Part shown: piece by piece, positions 1-8,150 of the stretch
Layout of the letters: each line of letters starts with the position of its first letter
Position numbering within the stretch: position 1 is the stretch's first letter
Assembly (NCBI RefSeq): GCF_003584125.1
Contig: NZ_QXFL01000001.1
Coordinates: forward strand, 434,001-498,000
Length of the DNA stretch: 64,000 nt
Source: Aurantiacibacter zhengii
Lineage (GTDB): Bacteria > Pseudomonadota > Alphaproteobacteria > Sphingomonadales > Sphingomonadaceae
Reading direction: 5' to 3'
The notes under the pieces: generated by a model
Told to the model about the DNA's origin: nothing
Database searches by the model: none
Seen by the model: the letters and a program-made list of their open reading frames with translations, nothing else
Position numbers and translations under genes: made by a program

Positions 1-270
1 GGCGGGCGGCAGGCAGCAGACGGAAAGGATCACGAGAGTAAGCAGCACGAGCGCCACCACGCTGAGCAGGAATTCATCGTCCGCGACCTCTGCCTCGAGG
101 AAGAACCCGCCGAAGGCGAGGCTCATCGGCAAGAAAGTGGCAATGCCGGCAGCCCAGATAATGCGCGCCCGTTCTGCCATGCGCGGAAACAGCAGGTGCA
201 TCCCCAAGGCAAGACCGCCGGACATGCCCGCGATCAGGAAAATGGTGAGCAATACCCACAAGAGCCACAT
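1..270 (-). CDS. Hypothetical membrane protein (3' end outside window)
   Basis: An open frame runs on the minus strand from an ATG at 268-270 out of the left edge, giving at least 90 residues. The start MWLLWVLLTIFLIAGMSGG is a strong membrane segment. Two further hydrophobic stretches follow, at about residues 42-60 and 66-86, so this looks like a small integral membrane protein with three or more spans. I recognise no catalytic motif and do not assign a family. It lies just downstream of rimM in the same direction, so it may be the tail of that operon. Confidence 0.6.
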   Translation of the reverse strand, partial: MWLLWVLLTIFLIAGMSGGLALGMHLLFPRMAERARIIWAAGIATFLPMSLAFGGFFLEAEVADDEFLLSVVALVLLTLVILSVCCLPPA

Positions 271-354
271 GGTGTTCTATCCTCAAACTTGCGTCCCGCC
301 AGGTGTGTTAGCGAAGCAAGACGCTTGCCGCAAGGCCGAGAGATTTCCAGTGGC

Positions 355-861
355 TTATTGATCAGCGAACGCGTCGGTGACGGTGAGGGTCGCATCGTCC
401 CAGCCGGGCACGGCCTCTACGCGCATGGGGACCATGAAAGTCTTGCCGGCCTTGCCGTCTTCACCGGGCCGGCGGATTTCCACCACGTCGCCTGCGCCGA
501 AATTCTGTACGTCGATCACTTCGCCCAGCGCTTCTCCGCTGGTCGATACGGCGTTCAGGCCGATCAGGTCGGTATGGTAGTACTCACCCTCTTCCAGCGC
601 GGGAAGGGTTTCGCGCGGAACGGTGAGCGGGGTGCCGCGCAGTTTCTCTGCGGCGGTACGGTTCTCGACTTCGGCGAAGCGGGCGATGGCGCCGCCCTTG
701 TTGTCGTCGCGAACCTTGGTCAGCGTCAGGGCACCGTCGTTGAAGGACTTGTGCCCTTTCAGCGAGGCGAACCCTTCGCCAAACAGTTTCAGGCGGACCT
801 CGCCCGTCACGCCGTGCGCGCCGATGACAGCAGCAAGCGTGACGGGCTTGGAACCGGCCAA
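355..861 (-). CDS. rimM: Ribosome maturation factor RimM
   Basis: RimM binds ribosomal protein S19 and helps assemble the head of the 30S subunit. The 168-residue length is normal. The N-terminal barrel has the typical VTLAAVIGAHGVTGEVRL opening. The PRC-barrel half follows, with the YYHTDLIGLNAV segment near residue 93 and a C-terminal VPGWDD region. The best start is a TTG at 861, two bases after the rpsP stop codon, so the gene is very probably translated by coupling to rpsP. The order ffh-rpsP-rimM is the common proteobacterial arrangement; trmD and rplS would be expected next, but the window shows a membrane protein instead. Confidence 0.93.
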   Translation of the reverse strand: MAGSKPVTLAAVIGAHGVTGEVRLKLFGEGFASLKGHKSFNDGALTLTKVRDDNKGGAIARFAEVENRTAAEKLRGTPLTVPRETLPALEEGEYYHTDLIGLNAVSTSGEALGEVIDVQNFGAGDVVEIRRPGEDGKAGKTFMVPMRVEAVPGWDDATLTVTDAFADQ

Positions 862-863
862 GA

Positions 864-1391
864 TCAGCCTTCCGACTTCTCTTCGGCAGCTTCCTCTGCG
901 GGAGCATCTTCCTTGGCTTCTTCAGCGGTATCCGCAGCTTCGGCAGCAGCACCTTCATCGGCGGCAGCTTCTTCAGCGGGTGCTTCTTCCTCAGCCGGAG
1001 CTTCGGCAGCAGCCTTGGCTTCTTCTTCGGCGGCCTTCTTGGCTTCTTCGGCTTCAGCAGCCTTGGTGGCCTTTTCCTCGGCGCGTTCCTTGGCAGCTTC
1101 GCCGGGCTCGCCCTTCTTGGGGTTGTTCTTCGGAGCACGCTCCAGGATGCCGGCAGCATCGAGGAAACGGTGCACGCGGTCGCTCGGCTGGGCGCCGACG
1201 CTCAGCCAGTAACGCACGCGGTCCTCGATCAGCTTCACGCGATCTTCGGAATCCTTGGGCAGCATCGGGTTGTAGGTGCCCAGCTGCTCCAGGTACTTGC
1301 CGTCACGCGCACGGCGGCTGTCAGCAGCCACGATGCGGTAGTACGGACGCTTCTTGGCGCCGCCACGGGCGAGACGAAGTGAAATTGCCAT
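864..1391 (-). CDS. rpsP: 30S ribosomal protein S16 with long acidic Ala/Glu tail
   Basis: S16 is a primary-binding protein of the small ribosomal subunit. Residues 1-85 are a complete S16 core ([20 protein letters not shown], then the [10 protein letters not shown] and YNPM regions). The protein then continues to 175 residues with a low-complexity tail rich in Ala, Glu and Lys, about twice the usual bacterial S16 length of 80-90. A purine-rich GGAAAGG ribosome site lies upstream of the ATG. Extended S16 tails are known in some alphaproteobacteria; their role is not clear. The gene sits between ffh and rimM. Confidence 0.95.
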   Translation of the reverse strand: MAISLRLARGGAKKRPYYRIVAADSRRARDGKYLEQLGTYNPMLPKDSEDRVKLIEDRVRYWLSVGAQPSDRVHRFLDAAGILERAPKNNPKKGEPGEAAKERAEEKATKAAEAEEAKKAAEEEAKAAAEAPAEEEAPAEEAAADEGAAAEAADTAEEAKEDAPAEEAAEEKSEG

Positions 1392-1428
1392 TGTAACTTA
1401 CCTTTCCAGTCCAAATCTTTGGATAAAC

Positions 1429-2898
1429 TTATTTCTTCTTGAGAAAATCCTGCATTTCGGGGGGCAGTTGCCCGCCGGGTAATCCGGGCATTCCGCCGCC
1501 GGGAAGGCCCGGCGCACCGCTGGGCGAACCGCCGCCAATTCCGCCGCCACCGAACATCGCGGCAAGGCCCTTCAGCCCGCCCATCTTGCGGATCTGCTTC
1601 ATGGCGCGGCCCATCTCCTGATGCATCTTGAGGATCTTGTTGACCTCCTGCACCGAGGTACCGCTGCCCGCCGCCACGCGCTTCTTGCGCTTGGCGTTCA
1701 GCAGCGCCGGGTTCGCACGTTCCTTGGCGGTCATGGAGCCGATGATGGCATCCATGTGCACCAGAACCTTGTCGTCCATGTCGGCATTGGCCATCGCGGC
1801 CTTCGCCTTCTTCATACCCGGCATCATGCCCGCCAGCATGCCGAGGCCGCCCATGTTCTGCATCTGCTGCAACTGCTTGCGAAGGTCGTTCAGGTCGAAC
1901 TTGCCCTTCATCATGCGGTTGGCGAGTTCCTCGGCCTCTTCCGCCTTGATGCTCTCGGCGGCCTTCTCGACCAGGCTGACAACGTCGCCCATGCCGAGGA
2001 TGCGGTCGGCGACGCGCGAGGGGTGGAACCGCTCGATCGCGTCAAGCTTCTCGCCGGTACCGGCAAACTTGATCGGCTTGCCCGTGACAGCGCGCATCGA
2101 AAGCGCCGCACCGCCGCGCGCGTCGCCATCCATGCGGGTCAGCACCACGCCAGTGAGAGGGACTTCGTCGGTAAAGCTCTGCGCAACGTTGACCGCGTCC
2201 TGACCGGTCAGCGCATCCACCACCAGCAGCACTTCGGCAGGGGTGGAAACGCTGGCGACGGCCTTCATTTCGGCCATCAGGGCTTCGTCGACATGCAGGC
2301 GACCCGCAGTATCGAGCAGCAAGACATCGACGTTCTGCAGCTTCGCGCTTTCCAGCGCGCGCTTGGCGATATCCACCGGCTGCTGGCCGGGCACGATCGG
2401 CAAGGTGGCGACACCGGCCTGTTCGCCCAGCACGGCCAGCTGTTCCTGCGCGGCAGGACGATTGACGTCGAGCGAGGCCATCATGGCCTTCTTGCCCTGC
2501 TTTTCCTTCAGCAGCTTCGCGATCTTGGCAGTGCTGGTGGTTTTACCGGAGCCCTGCAGGCCGACCATCATCACCACGGCGGGCGGACGAACGTCGAGAT
2601 TGATGGGCGATGCTTCGCCCGCGTTCGCGTCCTCGCCGCCGAGCATGGTGATCAGCTCGTCGTTGACGATCTTGATGACCTGCTGGCCGGGGGTGACCGA
2701 CTTCAGGACTTCCTGGCCGATGGCACGTTCGGTGACACGGGCAATGAAATCGCGCGCAACTGGCAGCGCCACGTCGGCTTCGAGCAGTGCGATGCGCACC
2801 TCGCGCATGGCATCGCGCACATCCTTCTCGCCCAGCGCCCCGCGACCGCGTAGGCGGTCGAAGACATTGTTCAGGCGATCGGACAGCGTATCGAACAT
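1429..2898 (-). CDS. ffh: Signal recognition particle protein Ffh
   Basis: Ffh is the GTPase of the bacterial signal recognition particle. It binds 4.5S RNA and signal sequences and delivers nascent membrane proteins to FtsY. The 489 residues show the N domain (1-100), the GTPase G domain with P-loop GLQGSGKTT at 113-121, the DTAGRLHVD switch and the TRMDGDARGG motif, then the methionine-rich M domain. The C terminus is a Gly/Pro/Met-rich tail ending in DFLKKK. It is followed by rpsP on the same strand. Length and motifs are fully typical. Confidence 0.97.
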   Translation of the reverse strand: MFDTLSDRLNNVFDRLRGRGALGEKDVRDAMREVRIALLEADVALPVARDFIARVTERAIGQEVLKSVTPGQQVIKIVNDELITMLGGEDANAGEASPINLDVRPPAVVMMVGLQGSGKTTSTAKIAKLLKEKQGKKAMMASLDVNRPAAQEQLAVLGEQAGVATLPIVPGQQPVDIAKRALESAKLQNVDVLLLDTAGRLHVDEALMAEMKAVASVSTPAEVLLVVDALTGQDAVNVAQSFTDEVPLTGVVLTRMDGDARGGAALSMRAVTGKPIKFAGTGEKLDAIERFHPSRVADRILGMGDVVSLVEKAAESIKAEEAEELANRMMKGKFDLNDLRKQLQQMQNMGGLGMLAGMMPGMKKAKAAMANADMDDKVLVHMDAIIGSMTAKERANPALLNAKRKKRVAAGSGTSVQEVNKILKMHQEMGRAMKQIRKMGGLKGLAAMFGGGGIGGGSPSGAPGLPGGGMPGLPGGQLPPEMQDFLKKK

Positions 2899-3000
2899 GC
2901 GCTACTTCAACTCCATTGCGGCGGAAGCCCGCCTGATTGTCAGGTCGCATCCCGAACCGGAAAAATGAAGCCCACTTTTCCTGGGATACTCCCAAACGCG

Positions 3001-3034
3001 AAAAACGCCGGCGGACGAAAACTCGTCGGCCAGC
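3001..3034 (-). terminator. Intrinsic terminator after tRNA-Ala (minus strand)
   Basis: Read on the minus strand, a 12-position stem (11 pairs, one of them G-U, plus one C-C mismatch; arms at 3023-3034 and 3007-3018) closes a 4-base loop and is followed by G and five T. It lies between tRNA-Ala and ffh, so it should end the tRNA transcript and insulate ffh. Confidence 0.7.
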
Positions 3035-3111
3035 GTGAGCCCCAAAACGTGAATGGCGGCCCGTTATGTCTTACCACCAGACCGGAGCCGGGCGGTTTGT
3101 AATTGCTTCGA

Positions 3112-3187
3112 TGGTGGAGCCTAGCGGGATCGAACCGCTGACCTCAACACTGCCAGTGTTGCGCTCTCCCAGCTGAGCTAAGGCCCC
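3112..3187 (-). tRNA. tRNA-Ala (anticodon GGC)
   Basis: On the minus strand a full 76-base cloverleaf including encoded CCA can be drawn. It has acceptor GGGGCCT/AGGCTCC, D stem GCTC/GAGC, anticodon stem CAACA/TGTTG around loop CTGGCAG (anticodon GGC), and T stem AGCGG/CCGCT with TTCGATC. The G3-U70 wobble pair that defines alanine identity is present. The gene reads GCC and GCU codons. Confidence 0.97.
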
Positions 3188-3264
3188 GTTCCATCGATGT
3201 CCGGATCTGTATCAGATGCCGTTTCCCTCTGCCAGTGGAACCCCATCGGCGTCGGGAGGTGGCC

Positions 3265-3293
3265 CTTTATGAGAGGAGTATTCCTTTCGCAAG
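3265..3293 (-). promoter_or_regulatory. Candidate promoter of tRNA-Ala
   Basis: The minus strand carries CTTGCGAAA (3285-3293), containing a -35 element TTGCGA, and about 16 bases later ATAAAG (3265-3270) as a possible -10. The same CTTGCGAAA string precedes tRNA-Val at 45792-45800, which supports a shared stable-RNA promoter element. The implied leader is about 70 bases. Confidence 0.4.
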
Positions 3294-3301
3294 GGTTTTT
3301 T

Positions 3302-3337
3302 CTAGCCCCGCTCCCCTTTAACGGCGAGCGGGGCTAG
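3302..3337. repeat. Perfect 12-bp inverted repeat downstream of FYDLN gene
   Basis: CTAGCCCCGCTC (3302-3313) and GAGCGGGGCTAG (3326-3337) form a perfect 12-bp stem with a 12-base loop, just past the stop codon of the FYDLN-acid gene. Neither strand has a T-run on its 3' side: the six T at 3296-3301 precede the stem on the plus strand. It is therefore not a canonical intrinsic terminator. It may be a 3'-end protecting or Rho-linked hairpin. Confidence 0.6.
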
Positions 3338-3342
3338 GAAAA

Positions 3343-3666
3343 TCAACTATCGTCTTCCTTCTCGTCGTCCGCCGTCTGGACGCCCAGATCGTCGTCGCCG
3401 CCAAGGTCGACATCGTTATCGGGCGAATCGTCGTCGTCATCGACGTCGATATCCAGATCGTCATCGGCCAGATCCGAATCGGCTTCCTTCTTCTCGTCCT
3501 TCTTCTCTTCCTCGAACGGGATCGGCTGCTTCGTCTTCAGCACCGGTTCGGGCGTCCACTCGTTGCCGCATTCGATGCAGGTAACCGGGTCTTCCTTGCC
3601 CAGGTCATAGAAGCGTTCACCGCATTTGGGGCAGGTGCGCTTGGTGCCCCATTCTGCCTTCGCCAT
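3343..3666 (-). CDS. TIGR02300-type FYDLN acid protein
   Basis: This 107-residue protein has a zinc-ribbon-like start with cysteine pairs C12-x2-C15 and C30-x2-C33, enclosing the FYDL signature (residues 19-22) that names the family. The rest is a strongly acidic Asp/Glu tail. The family is widespread in alphaproteobacteria and its function is unknown. An RNA polymerase-like zinc ribbon and acidic tail suggest nucleic acid or protein binding, which is inference. It is divergent from aroA across a 164-bp gap, a conserved neighbourhood in sphingomonads. Confidence 0.85.
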   Translation of the reverse strand: MAKAEWGTKRTCPKCGERFYDLGKEDPVTCIECGNEWTPEPVLKTKQPIPFEEEKKDEKKEADSDLADDDLDIDVDDDDDSPDNDVDLGGDDDLGVQTADDEKEDDS

Positions 3667-3830
3667 AAGTATATCCTTGTCTCATCCGGCCCGCCCATGA
3701 TCGGGTGAACCGGGTAAATAGCGTTTGTTGCGTTTCAGAGTTGACCCGGAATCGCGAGCGGGCGCGCCTTGCCATAGGGCCATGCCGCTGTCAAAGCACC
3801 GCGCCGTTAGACGATCAGATAGGCAGTCCC

Positions 3831-5174
3831 TTGAGTCATTCCAACCCGCCCTCCCCCAAACGTTTCGAGAGGCCCGGCCCGCTGACCGGTCGTATCCGCG
3901 TGCCGGGCGACAAATCGATCAGCCACCGCTCCATCATGCTGGGCGCGCTGGCCGTGGGCGAGACGCGGGTCACGGGCCTGTTGGAAGGCGAGGATGTGCT
4001 GGCCACCGCCGCCGCCATGCGGGCAATGGGCGCCCAGGTGGAGCGCGGCGAGGATGGCACCTGGCGGATCAACGGCGTGGGTGTCGGTTCGCTGCTGCAA
4101 CCGCAGCAGGCGCTGGACATGGGCAATTCGGGCACCAGCACGCGGCTGCTGATGGGGCTGGTCGCCAGCCACCCGATCACCGCGATGTTCACTGGTGATG
4201 CCAGCCTGTCGAAACGCCCGATGGGCCGCGTGATCGAGCCGCTCTCGCAAATGGGCGCCTCGTTCGAGGCAAGTCCCGGTGGGCGCCTGCCGCTGATGCT
4301 GCGCGGCATCTCTCCGGCGGTGCCGATCACCTATCGCCTTCCTGTGGCCTCAGCGCAGGTGAAAAGCGCCGTGCTGCTCGCTGGCCTGAACACCGCCGGG
4401 ACCACCACGGTGATCGAGCCGGTGCCCACCCGCGACCATTCCGAGCGGATGCTGCGCGGTTTCGGCGCCTCGCTGGAGGTGAGCGAGGAGAACGGGGAGC
4501 GGGTGATTGCCATTCAGGGCGAAGCCGAACTGAAGCCGCAGGGTATCGTCGTGCCCGGCGATCCGTCCTCTGCCGCCTTCTTCGTCGTGGCGGCGCTGCT
4601 GGTGCCGGGCAGCGACCTCGTGATCGAGAACGTGGGCCTCAATCCGACCCGCGCCGCGCTGTTCGACGTGCTGCGCGACATGGGCGGTAACATCGAGGAA
4701 CTGGATCGGCGCGAAATCGGCGGGGAGCCGGTGGCGGACCTGCGCGTGCGGCATTCGGCGCTGAGCGGCGTAGAGGTGGACCCTGCCGTCGTGCCAGCCA
4801 TGGTGGACGAATTTCCCGTACTGTTCGTCGCCGCCTCGTTCGCGCAGGGCACGACCACCACCACCGGCCTTGAAGAACTGCGCGTCAAGGAATCCGACCG
4901 CATCACCGCCATGGCCGAGGCCCTGACGCTGGCGGGCGCGCGGGTGGAAGAGCGCGAGGATGGCCTTGTCATTCACGGCACCGGTGGCGATCCGCTGCCC
5001 GGCACGCCCGAAGACGCAGAGGTCACGACGCACCTCGACCACCGCATCGCCATGGCCATGGCGGTGGCAGGGCTCGCCAGCCACAATGGCGTGACGGTGG
5101 ACGACACCGCGCCCATCGCCACCAGCTTTCCCACATTCGAGACCTTGCTGGCCTCGGCGTCAGGCACCAGCTAG
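3831..5174 (+). CDS. aroA: 3-phosphoshikimate 1-carboxyvinyltransferase (EPSP synthase)
   Basis: AroA joins phosphoenolpyruvate to shikimate 3-phosphate in the shikimate pathway to aromatic amino acids. From the chosen start it is 447 residues. GDKSISHRS (lysine 28) binds substrate near the N terminus, GNSGTSTR lies at 98-105, LRVKESDR is in the second lobe, and [10 protein letters not shown] is near the end. The open frame extends upstream to 3705, but that stretch has no family similarity. The TTG at 3831, which begins [12 protein letters not shown], gives the normal N terminus, although its ribosome site is weak. It starts a chain with cmk and rpsA, as in many proteobacteria. Confidence 0.95.
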   Translation: MSHSNPPSPKRFERPGPLTGRIRVPGDKSISHRSIMLGALAVGETRVTGLLEGEDVLATAAAMRAMGAQVERGEDGTWRINGVGVGSLLQPQQALDMGNSGTSTRLLMGLVASHPITAMFTGDASLSKRPMGRVIEPLSQMGASFEASPGGRLPLMLRGISPAVPITYRLPVASAQVKSAVLLAGLNTAGTTTVIEPVPTRDHSERMLRGFGASLEVSEENGERVIAIQGEAELKPQGIVVPGDPSSAAFFVVAALLVPGSDLVIENVGLNPTRAALFDVLRDMGGNIEELDRREIGGEPVADLRVRHSALSGVEVDPAVVPAMVDEFPVLFVAASFAQGTTTTTGLEELRVKESDRITAMAEALTLAGARVEEREDGLVIHGTGGDPLPGTPEDAEVTTHLDHRIAMAMAVAGLASHNGVTVDDTAPIATSFPTFETLLASASGTS

Positions 5175-5201
5175 GCTGTGCCGAACCGGAGACTACAGCT
5201 C

Positions 5202-5654
5202 ATGACCACCCGATCCTTCCGCCGCTTCGTGGCACCTGCGCTGCTCGCGCTGGCTGCCTGCTCCGGCGCTGCCCAGGCCGCAACGTATACGATGTTCAAG
5301 GACCCGAACTGCGGCTGCTGCGACCACTGGGCCGACCACGTTCGCGAAGGCATGGATACCGAGGTCGCCGTAACCCAGAGCACCGACATGCTGGCAGTGA
5401 AGGACGAACACGGCGTGCCCGCCCGGCTTCGCTCCTGTCACACCATGATCGTCGATGTCTACGTGATCGAGGGCCACGTGCCCGCCGCCGATATCGAACG
5501 CCTGCTGGCAGAGCGGCCCGAGGGTGTGCGCGGTCTTGCCGTGCCGGGAATGCCCGTCGGTTCACCCGGCATGGAGATGGGTGACCGCACGCAGCCCTAT
5601 CAGGTGATCGCGTTCGGCGATGCGGGCCTGTCCATCTTCGCAAGCTACGAGTGA
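5202..5654 (+). CDS. DUF411 family secreted metal-binding protein
   Basis: The 150-residue product has a signal peptide (MTTRSFRRFVAPALLALAA..) ending near AQA-ATY. The mature domain carries the DUF411 signature KDPNCGCCDHW and a later SCHTM motif, which could bind copper or another soft metal. The family is often linked to copper handling in the periplasm; that role is inferred from the cysteines and family reports. An ATG at 5202 with GGAG 11 bases upstream is preferred to the GTG at 5178. It lies 27 bp after aroA and may be cotranscribed. Confidence 0.8.
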   Translation: MTTRSFRRFVAPALLALAACSGAAQAATYTMFKDPNCGCCDHWADHVREGMDTEVAVTQSTDMLAVKDEHGVPARLRSCHTMIVDVYVIEGHVPAADIERLLAERPEGVRGLAVPGMPVGSPGMEMGDRTQPYQVIAFGDAGLSIFASYE

Positions 5655-5666
5655 TCTGAACTTCGC

Positions 5667-5945
5667 ATGGGTCCGGATCTCGACATATTCGCCTTCATCG
5701 GCTTCATCGGCACTGCCTGTATCATCGGCGCCTACTTCTACCTGACGGCGGTCGACAAGCCGAACCCGTGGCTGCTCCACGGCACGAACCTTATCGGCGC
5801 GGCGCTGCTTTTTACGTCGCTGCTGGTGCACACCAACTGGCCCAGCCTGATCCTTGAAGGGTTCTGGGCCGCCATCGCCATCTGGGGCCTGACCAAGGCA
5901 CTGCGCGGACGCAGGCGCACCGAAGAAGGAGCGCGTGAGGCATGA
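5667..5945 (+). CDS. CBU_0592-like small membrane protein
   Basis: A 92-residue protein with three predicted membrane spans (about residues 8-26, 39-54 and 60-77) and a basic C-terminal tail RGRRRTEEGA. The layout resembles the CBU_0592 family of small permease-like proteins of unknown function; the assignment is by pattern memory. Its stop codon overlaps the cmk start (ATGA at 5942-5945), so it is translationally coupled to cmk. Confidence 0.65.
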   Translation: MGPDLDIFAFIGFIGTACIIGAYFYLTAVDKPNPWLLHGTNLIGAALLFTSLLVHTNWPSLILEGFWAAIAIWGLTKALRGRRRTEEGAREA

Positions 5946-6577
5946 TCATCGCGGTCGACGGACCCACTGCTTCCGGCAAGGGCACCATTGCGAAGGCGCT
6001 GGCACGGCATTTCGGTCTGCCGCATCTCGATACCGGCCTGCTTTATCGCGCCGTGGGTTATCAGGTCTCGCTCTACGATGGTGATCCGGACGATCCGGCA
6101 GAGGCGCTGGCTGCGACGCGCTTCGCCGACGAATTGCTGGGCCACCCCGAACTGCGCAGCGAGGCGACCGGTGGTCTGGCCAGCCGTGTCTCGGTCCATC
6201 CCGGCGTGCGCAAGGCTTTGCTGGAACGGCAGCAGGCCTTTGCCGGCCAGCCCGGCGGCGCAGTGCTGGACGGTCGCGATATCGGCACGGTCATTGCGCC
6301 AAATGCCGATGTGAAGCTGTTCGTCACCGCCAGCGTGGAAGCGCGCGCGCAGCGGCGCTGGCAGGAAATGCGCGACCGGGGCGAGAGCCACACCCTGCTG
6401 GAGATCGAGGACGACCTGCGCCGCCGCGACGAGCGCGACCGCACCCGCGCAACGGCTCCGCTCGTCGTGCCGGACGACGCCTTCGTGCTCGACACCACCG
6501 CGCTGGACAAGGACGCCAGCATTGCCGCTGCAATCGATGCAGTGCTGGAAGCGACCGGGCAGAAGCCCTGCCCTTGA
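5942..6577 (+). CDS. cmk: Cytidylate kinase
   Basis: Cmk phosphorylates CMP and dCMP to the diphosphates in the cytoplasm. The 211 residues include P-loop GPTASGKGT at 7-15, the HLDTGLLYRAVG substrate region, and the LDGRDIGTVIAPNAD motif. A later RDERDRTRA arginine-rich segment is the lid/NMP-binding region. Length is typical. It overlaps the small membrane gene upstream and the YjdF-like gene downstream by four bases each, so the three form one translational unit. Confidence 0.95.
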   Translation: MIIAVDGPTASGKGTIAKALARHFGLPHLDTGLLYRAVGYQVSLYDGDPDDPAEALAATRFADELLGHPELRSEATGGLASRVSVHPGVRKALLERQQAFAGQPGGAVLDGRDIGTVIAPNADVKLFVTASVEARAQRRWQEMRDRGESHTLLEIEDDLRRRDERDRTRATAPLVVPDDAFVLDTTALDKDASIAAAIDAVLEATGQKPCP

Positions 6578-7179
6578 ACTACACGCGCGCCCTGGCCTTG
6601 CTGTCGGCAATCTGGGCGGTGATGCTGGCATGGTCCGGCTGGGCCCCTTTCGACCGCGCGACATGGCTGATGGAGGTGGCGCCAGTCCTGATCGCCTTGC
6701 CGGTCCTGTGGCTGACGCGAAAGGCATTCCCGCTAACGCCGCTGGCACTGGTGCTGACCGGCCTTCACGGCATCGTGCTGATGCTGGGCGGCGCCTACAC
6801 CTATGCCCGCGTGCCCATCGGTTTCGAAGTGCAGGAATGGCTGGGTCTCGCGCGCAATCCGTATGACCGGTTCGGCCATCTCATGCAGGGCTTCGTGCCC
6901 GCCATCGTGTTTCGCGAGATGTTGCTGCGTCTATCCGTGCTGCGTCCCGGATTGCTGCTGACCGTCTTGCTGCTGGCATGCTGCCTTGCCGTCAGCGCCA
7001 GTTACGAACTGATCGAATTCGGTGCCGCCATGGCGCTGGGCCAGGGCGCGGAGGAGTTTCTGGGTACGCAGGGCGACCCGTGGGATACGCAGTGGGACAT
7101 GCTGATGTGCCTGATCGGCGCGGCTCTGGCCCTACTGGCCCTCTCGCCCCTGCATGACCGGCAATTGTCGCGGCTCTAG
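6574..7179 (+). CDS. DUF2238 / YjdF-like membrane protein
   Basis: The 201-residue protein is hydrophobic along most of its length, with about five or six spans. It contains YDRFGHLMQGFVPA and the later SASYELIEFGAA and GDPWDTQWDM segments that mark the DUF2238 family (E. coli YjdF). Function is unknown. The start is a TTG overlapping the cmk stop. Its end overlaps by four bases the convergent Mpo1-like gene. Confidence 0.82.
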   Translation: MNYTRALALLSAIWAVMLAWSGWAPFDRATWLMEVAPVLIALPVLWLTRKAFPLTPLALVLTGLHGIVLMLGGAYTYARVPIGFEVQEWLGLARNPYDRFGHLMQGFVPAIVFREMLLRLSVLRPGLLLTVLLLACCLAVSASYELIEFGAAMALGQGAEEFLGTQGDPWDTQWDMLMCLIGAALALLALSPLHDRQLSRL

Positions 7180-7682
7180 CCTTCGACCTCGCGTCGCAGG
7201 TCGCTCATCAGGCCCAGCGCGAAAAGCCCCTCCACCACCAGGAACAGCGGGCCGACAAGGAAGCTGCGCAGATCGTCTACGAAGGCCGGTTTGCGCCCTT
7301 CGAACTTATGACCCACCAACTGGAATATCCACCCCACGACGAACAGCCCGATGCCTCCGCCCAGCCATGCAGCCTGCGACATCCAGGCGACGGCATGGCC
7401 CACGGCGACGAAAACCGCGAGCAACAGCGCCATCAACGCGCCGATGGCAAGGTTCAGGCGCAGGTAGAACACGGCAGCCAGGGCAGAGAGGAGGATCGCC
7501 GGCGTCAGGGTAATGTCCGCCCATCCCGATACGGCGATTTCCACCGCGGGCCGGGCAAGCAGCGTCATGATCGACAAGACGATCAGCGGAATGCCCACCA
7601 CGTGCGTCAGCACATTGCGATGGTCATGGTGATAATCGCGGTATTTCGCGAGTTGCCGGGCGAGGGAATTGTCGGGTGTCAT
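7176..7682 (-). CDS. Mpo1-like / DUF962 family membrane protein
   Basis: The 168-residue protein begins with the family pattern LAKYRDYHHDHRNVLTHVVG, whose histidines are the likely iron ligands in yeast Mpo1, a 2-hydroxy fatty acid dioxygenase. Four hydrophobic segments follow, and a second histidine motif appears in FQLVGHKFEGRKPA. In yeast the enzyme acts in phytosphingosine breakdown. Sphingomonads make sphingolipids, so a related lipid role is plausible but inferred. The gene is inserted against the cmk-rpsA direction. Confidence 0.75.
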   Translation of the reverse strand: MTPDNSLARQLAKYRDYHHDHRNVLTHVVGIPLIVLSIMTLLARPAVEIAVSGWADITLTPAILLSALAAVFYLRLNLAIGALMALLLAVFVAVGHAVAWMSQAAWLGGGIGLFVVGWIFQLVGHKFEGRKPAFVDDLRSFLVGPLFLVVEGLFALGLMSDLRREVEG

Positions 7683-8150
7683 CCCCCTTCCCTACACCGG
7701 ATTTCAAACGGCACAAAATGGGTATGACGACCCACGCAAACCGACTGGCGATATGCAGGGAATGGATTGGCCGGGATGGCCGGTAAGGTTTTCCCCTTCA
7801 GAACAGTGTTCCAGGTGTTCCAGGTTAGCGCTTCCCTGCCCCCTCGCGGAGTCGCTTTAACCTTGCCAAACTGCGCATTTTCGCATAGGCGCCCGCTCGT
7901 TCGACGGACGGATCACATGTCCGCGAGCGTGCAAACCAGCATGGTCGGCTTTCCACCGGGGCGCAACGACGCCTTTGCCTGCTGCATTTCACGCCCGCTC
8001 TCATGCCATTCGAAGAGCGCCCGTGTCGGCATCCGGCCGCATGGGCAGTTCGGCCCTTTTGCCCGCCTCTCGCAATCCCGCGAGGCGCGGAGACAAGACC
8101 CCCGGATCAACCGGGTGGCCGGAAAAAACGTGAAGTAGGAACTTAGAAAC
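7683..8150 (+). promoter_or_regulatory. 468-bp gap holding the rpsA leader
   Basis: No credible gene is seen here; a minus-strand open frame across the region is only the shadow of rpsA. The last 90 bases look like a structured 5' leader. CGCCTC (8064-8069) can pair with GAGGCG (8082-8087), and CCCGG (8101-8105) with CCGGG (8111-8115). A ribosome site AGGA (8137-8140) precedes the rpsA ATG. Autogenous control of rpsA through its leader is known in gammaproteobacteria; whether this leader acts similarly is inference. No convincing promoter was identified. Confidence 0.45.

Noticed and set aside
3705-3830. N-terminal extension of aroA
   Set aside because: The 42 extra codons have no similarity to AroA and contain four cysteines; the TTG at 3831 gives the normal family start.
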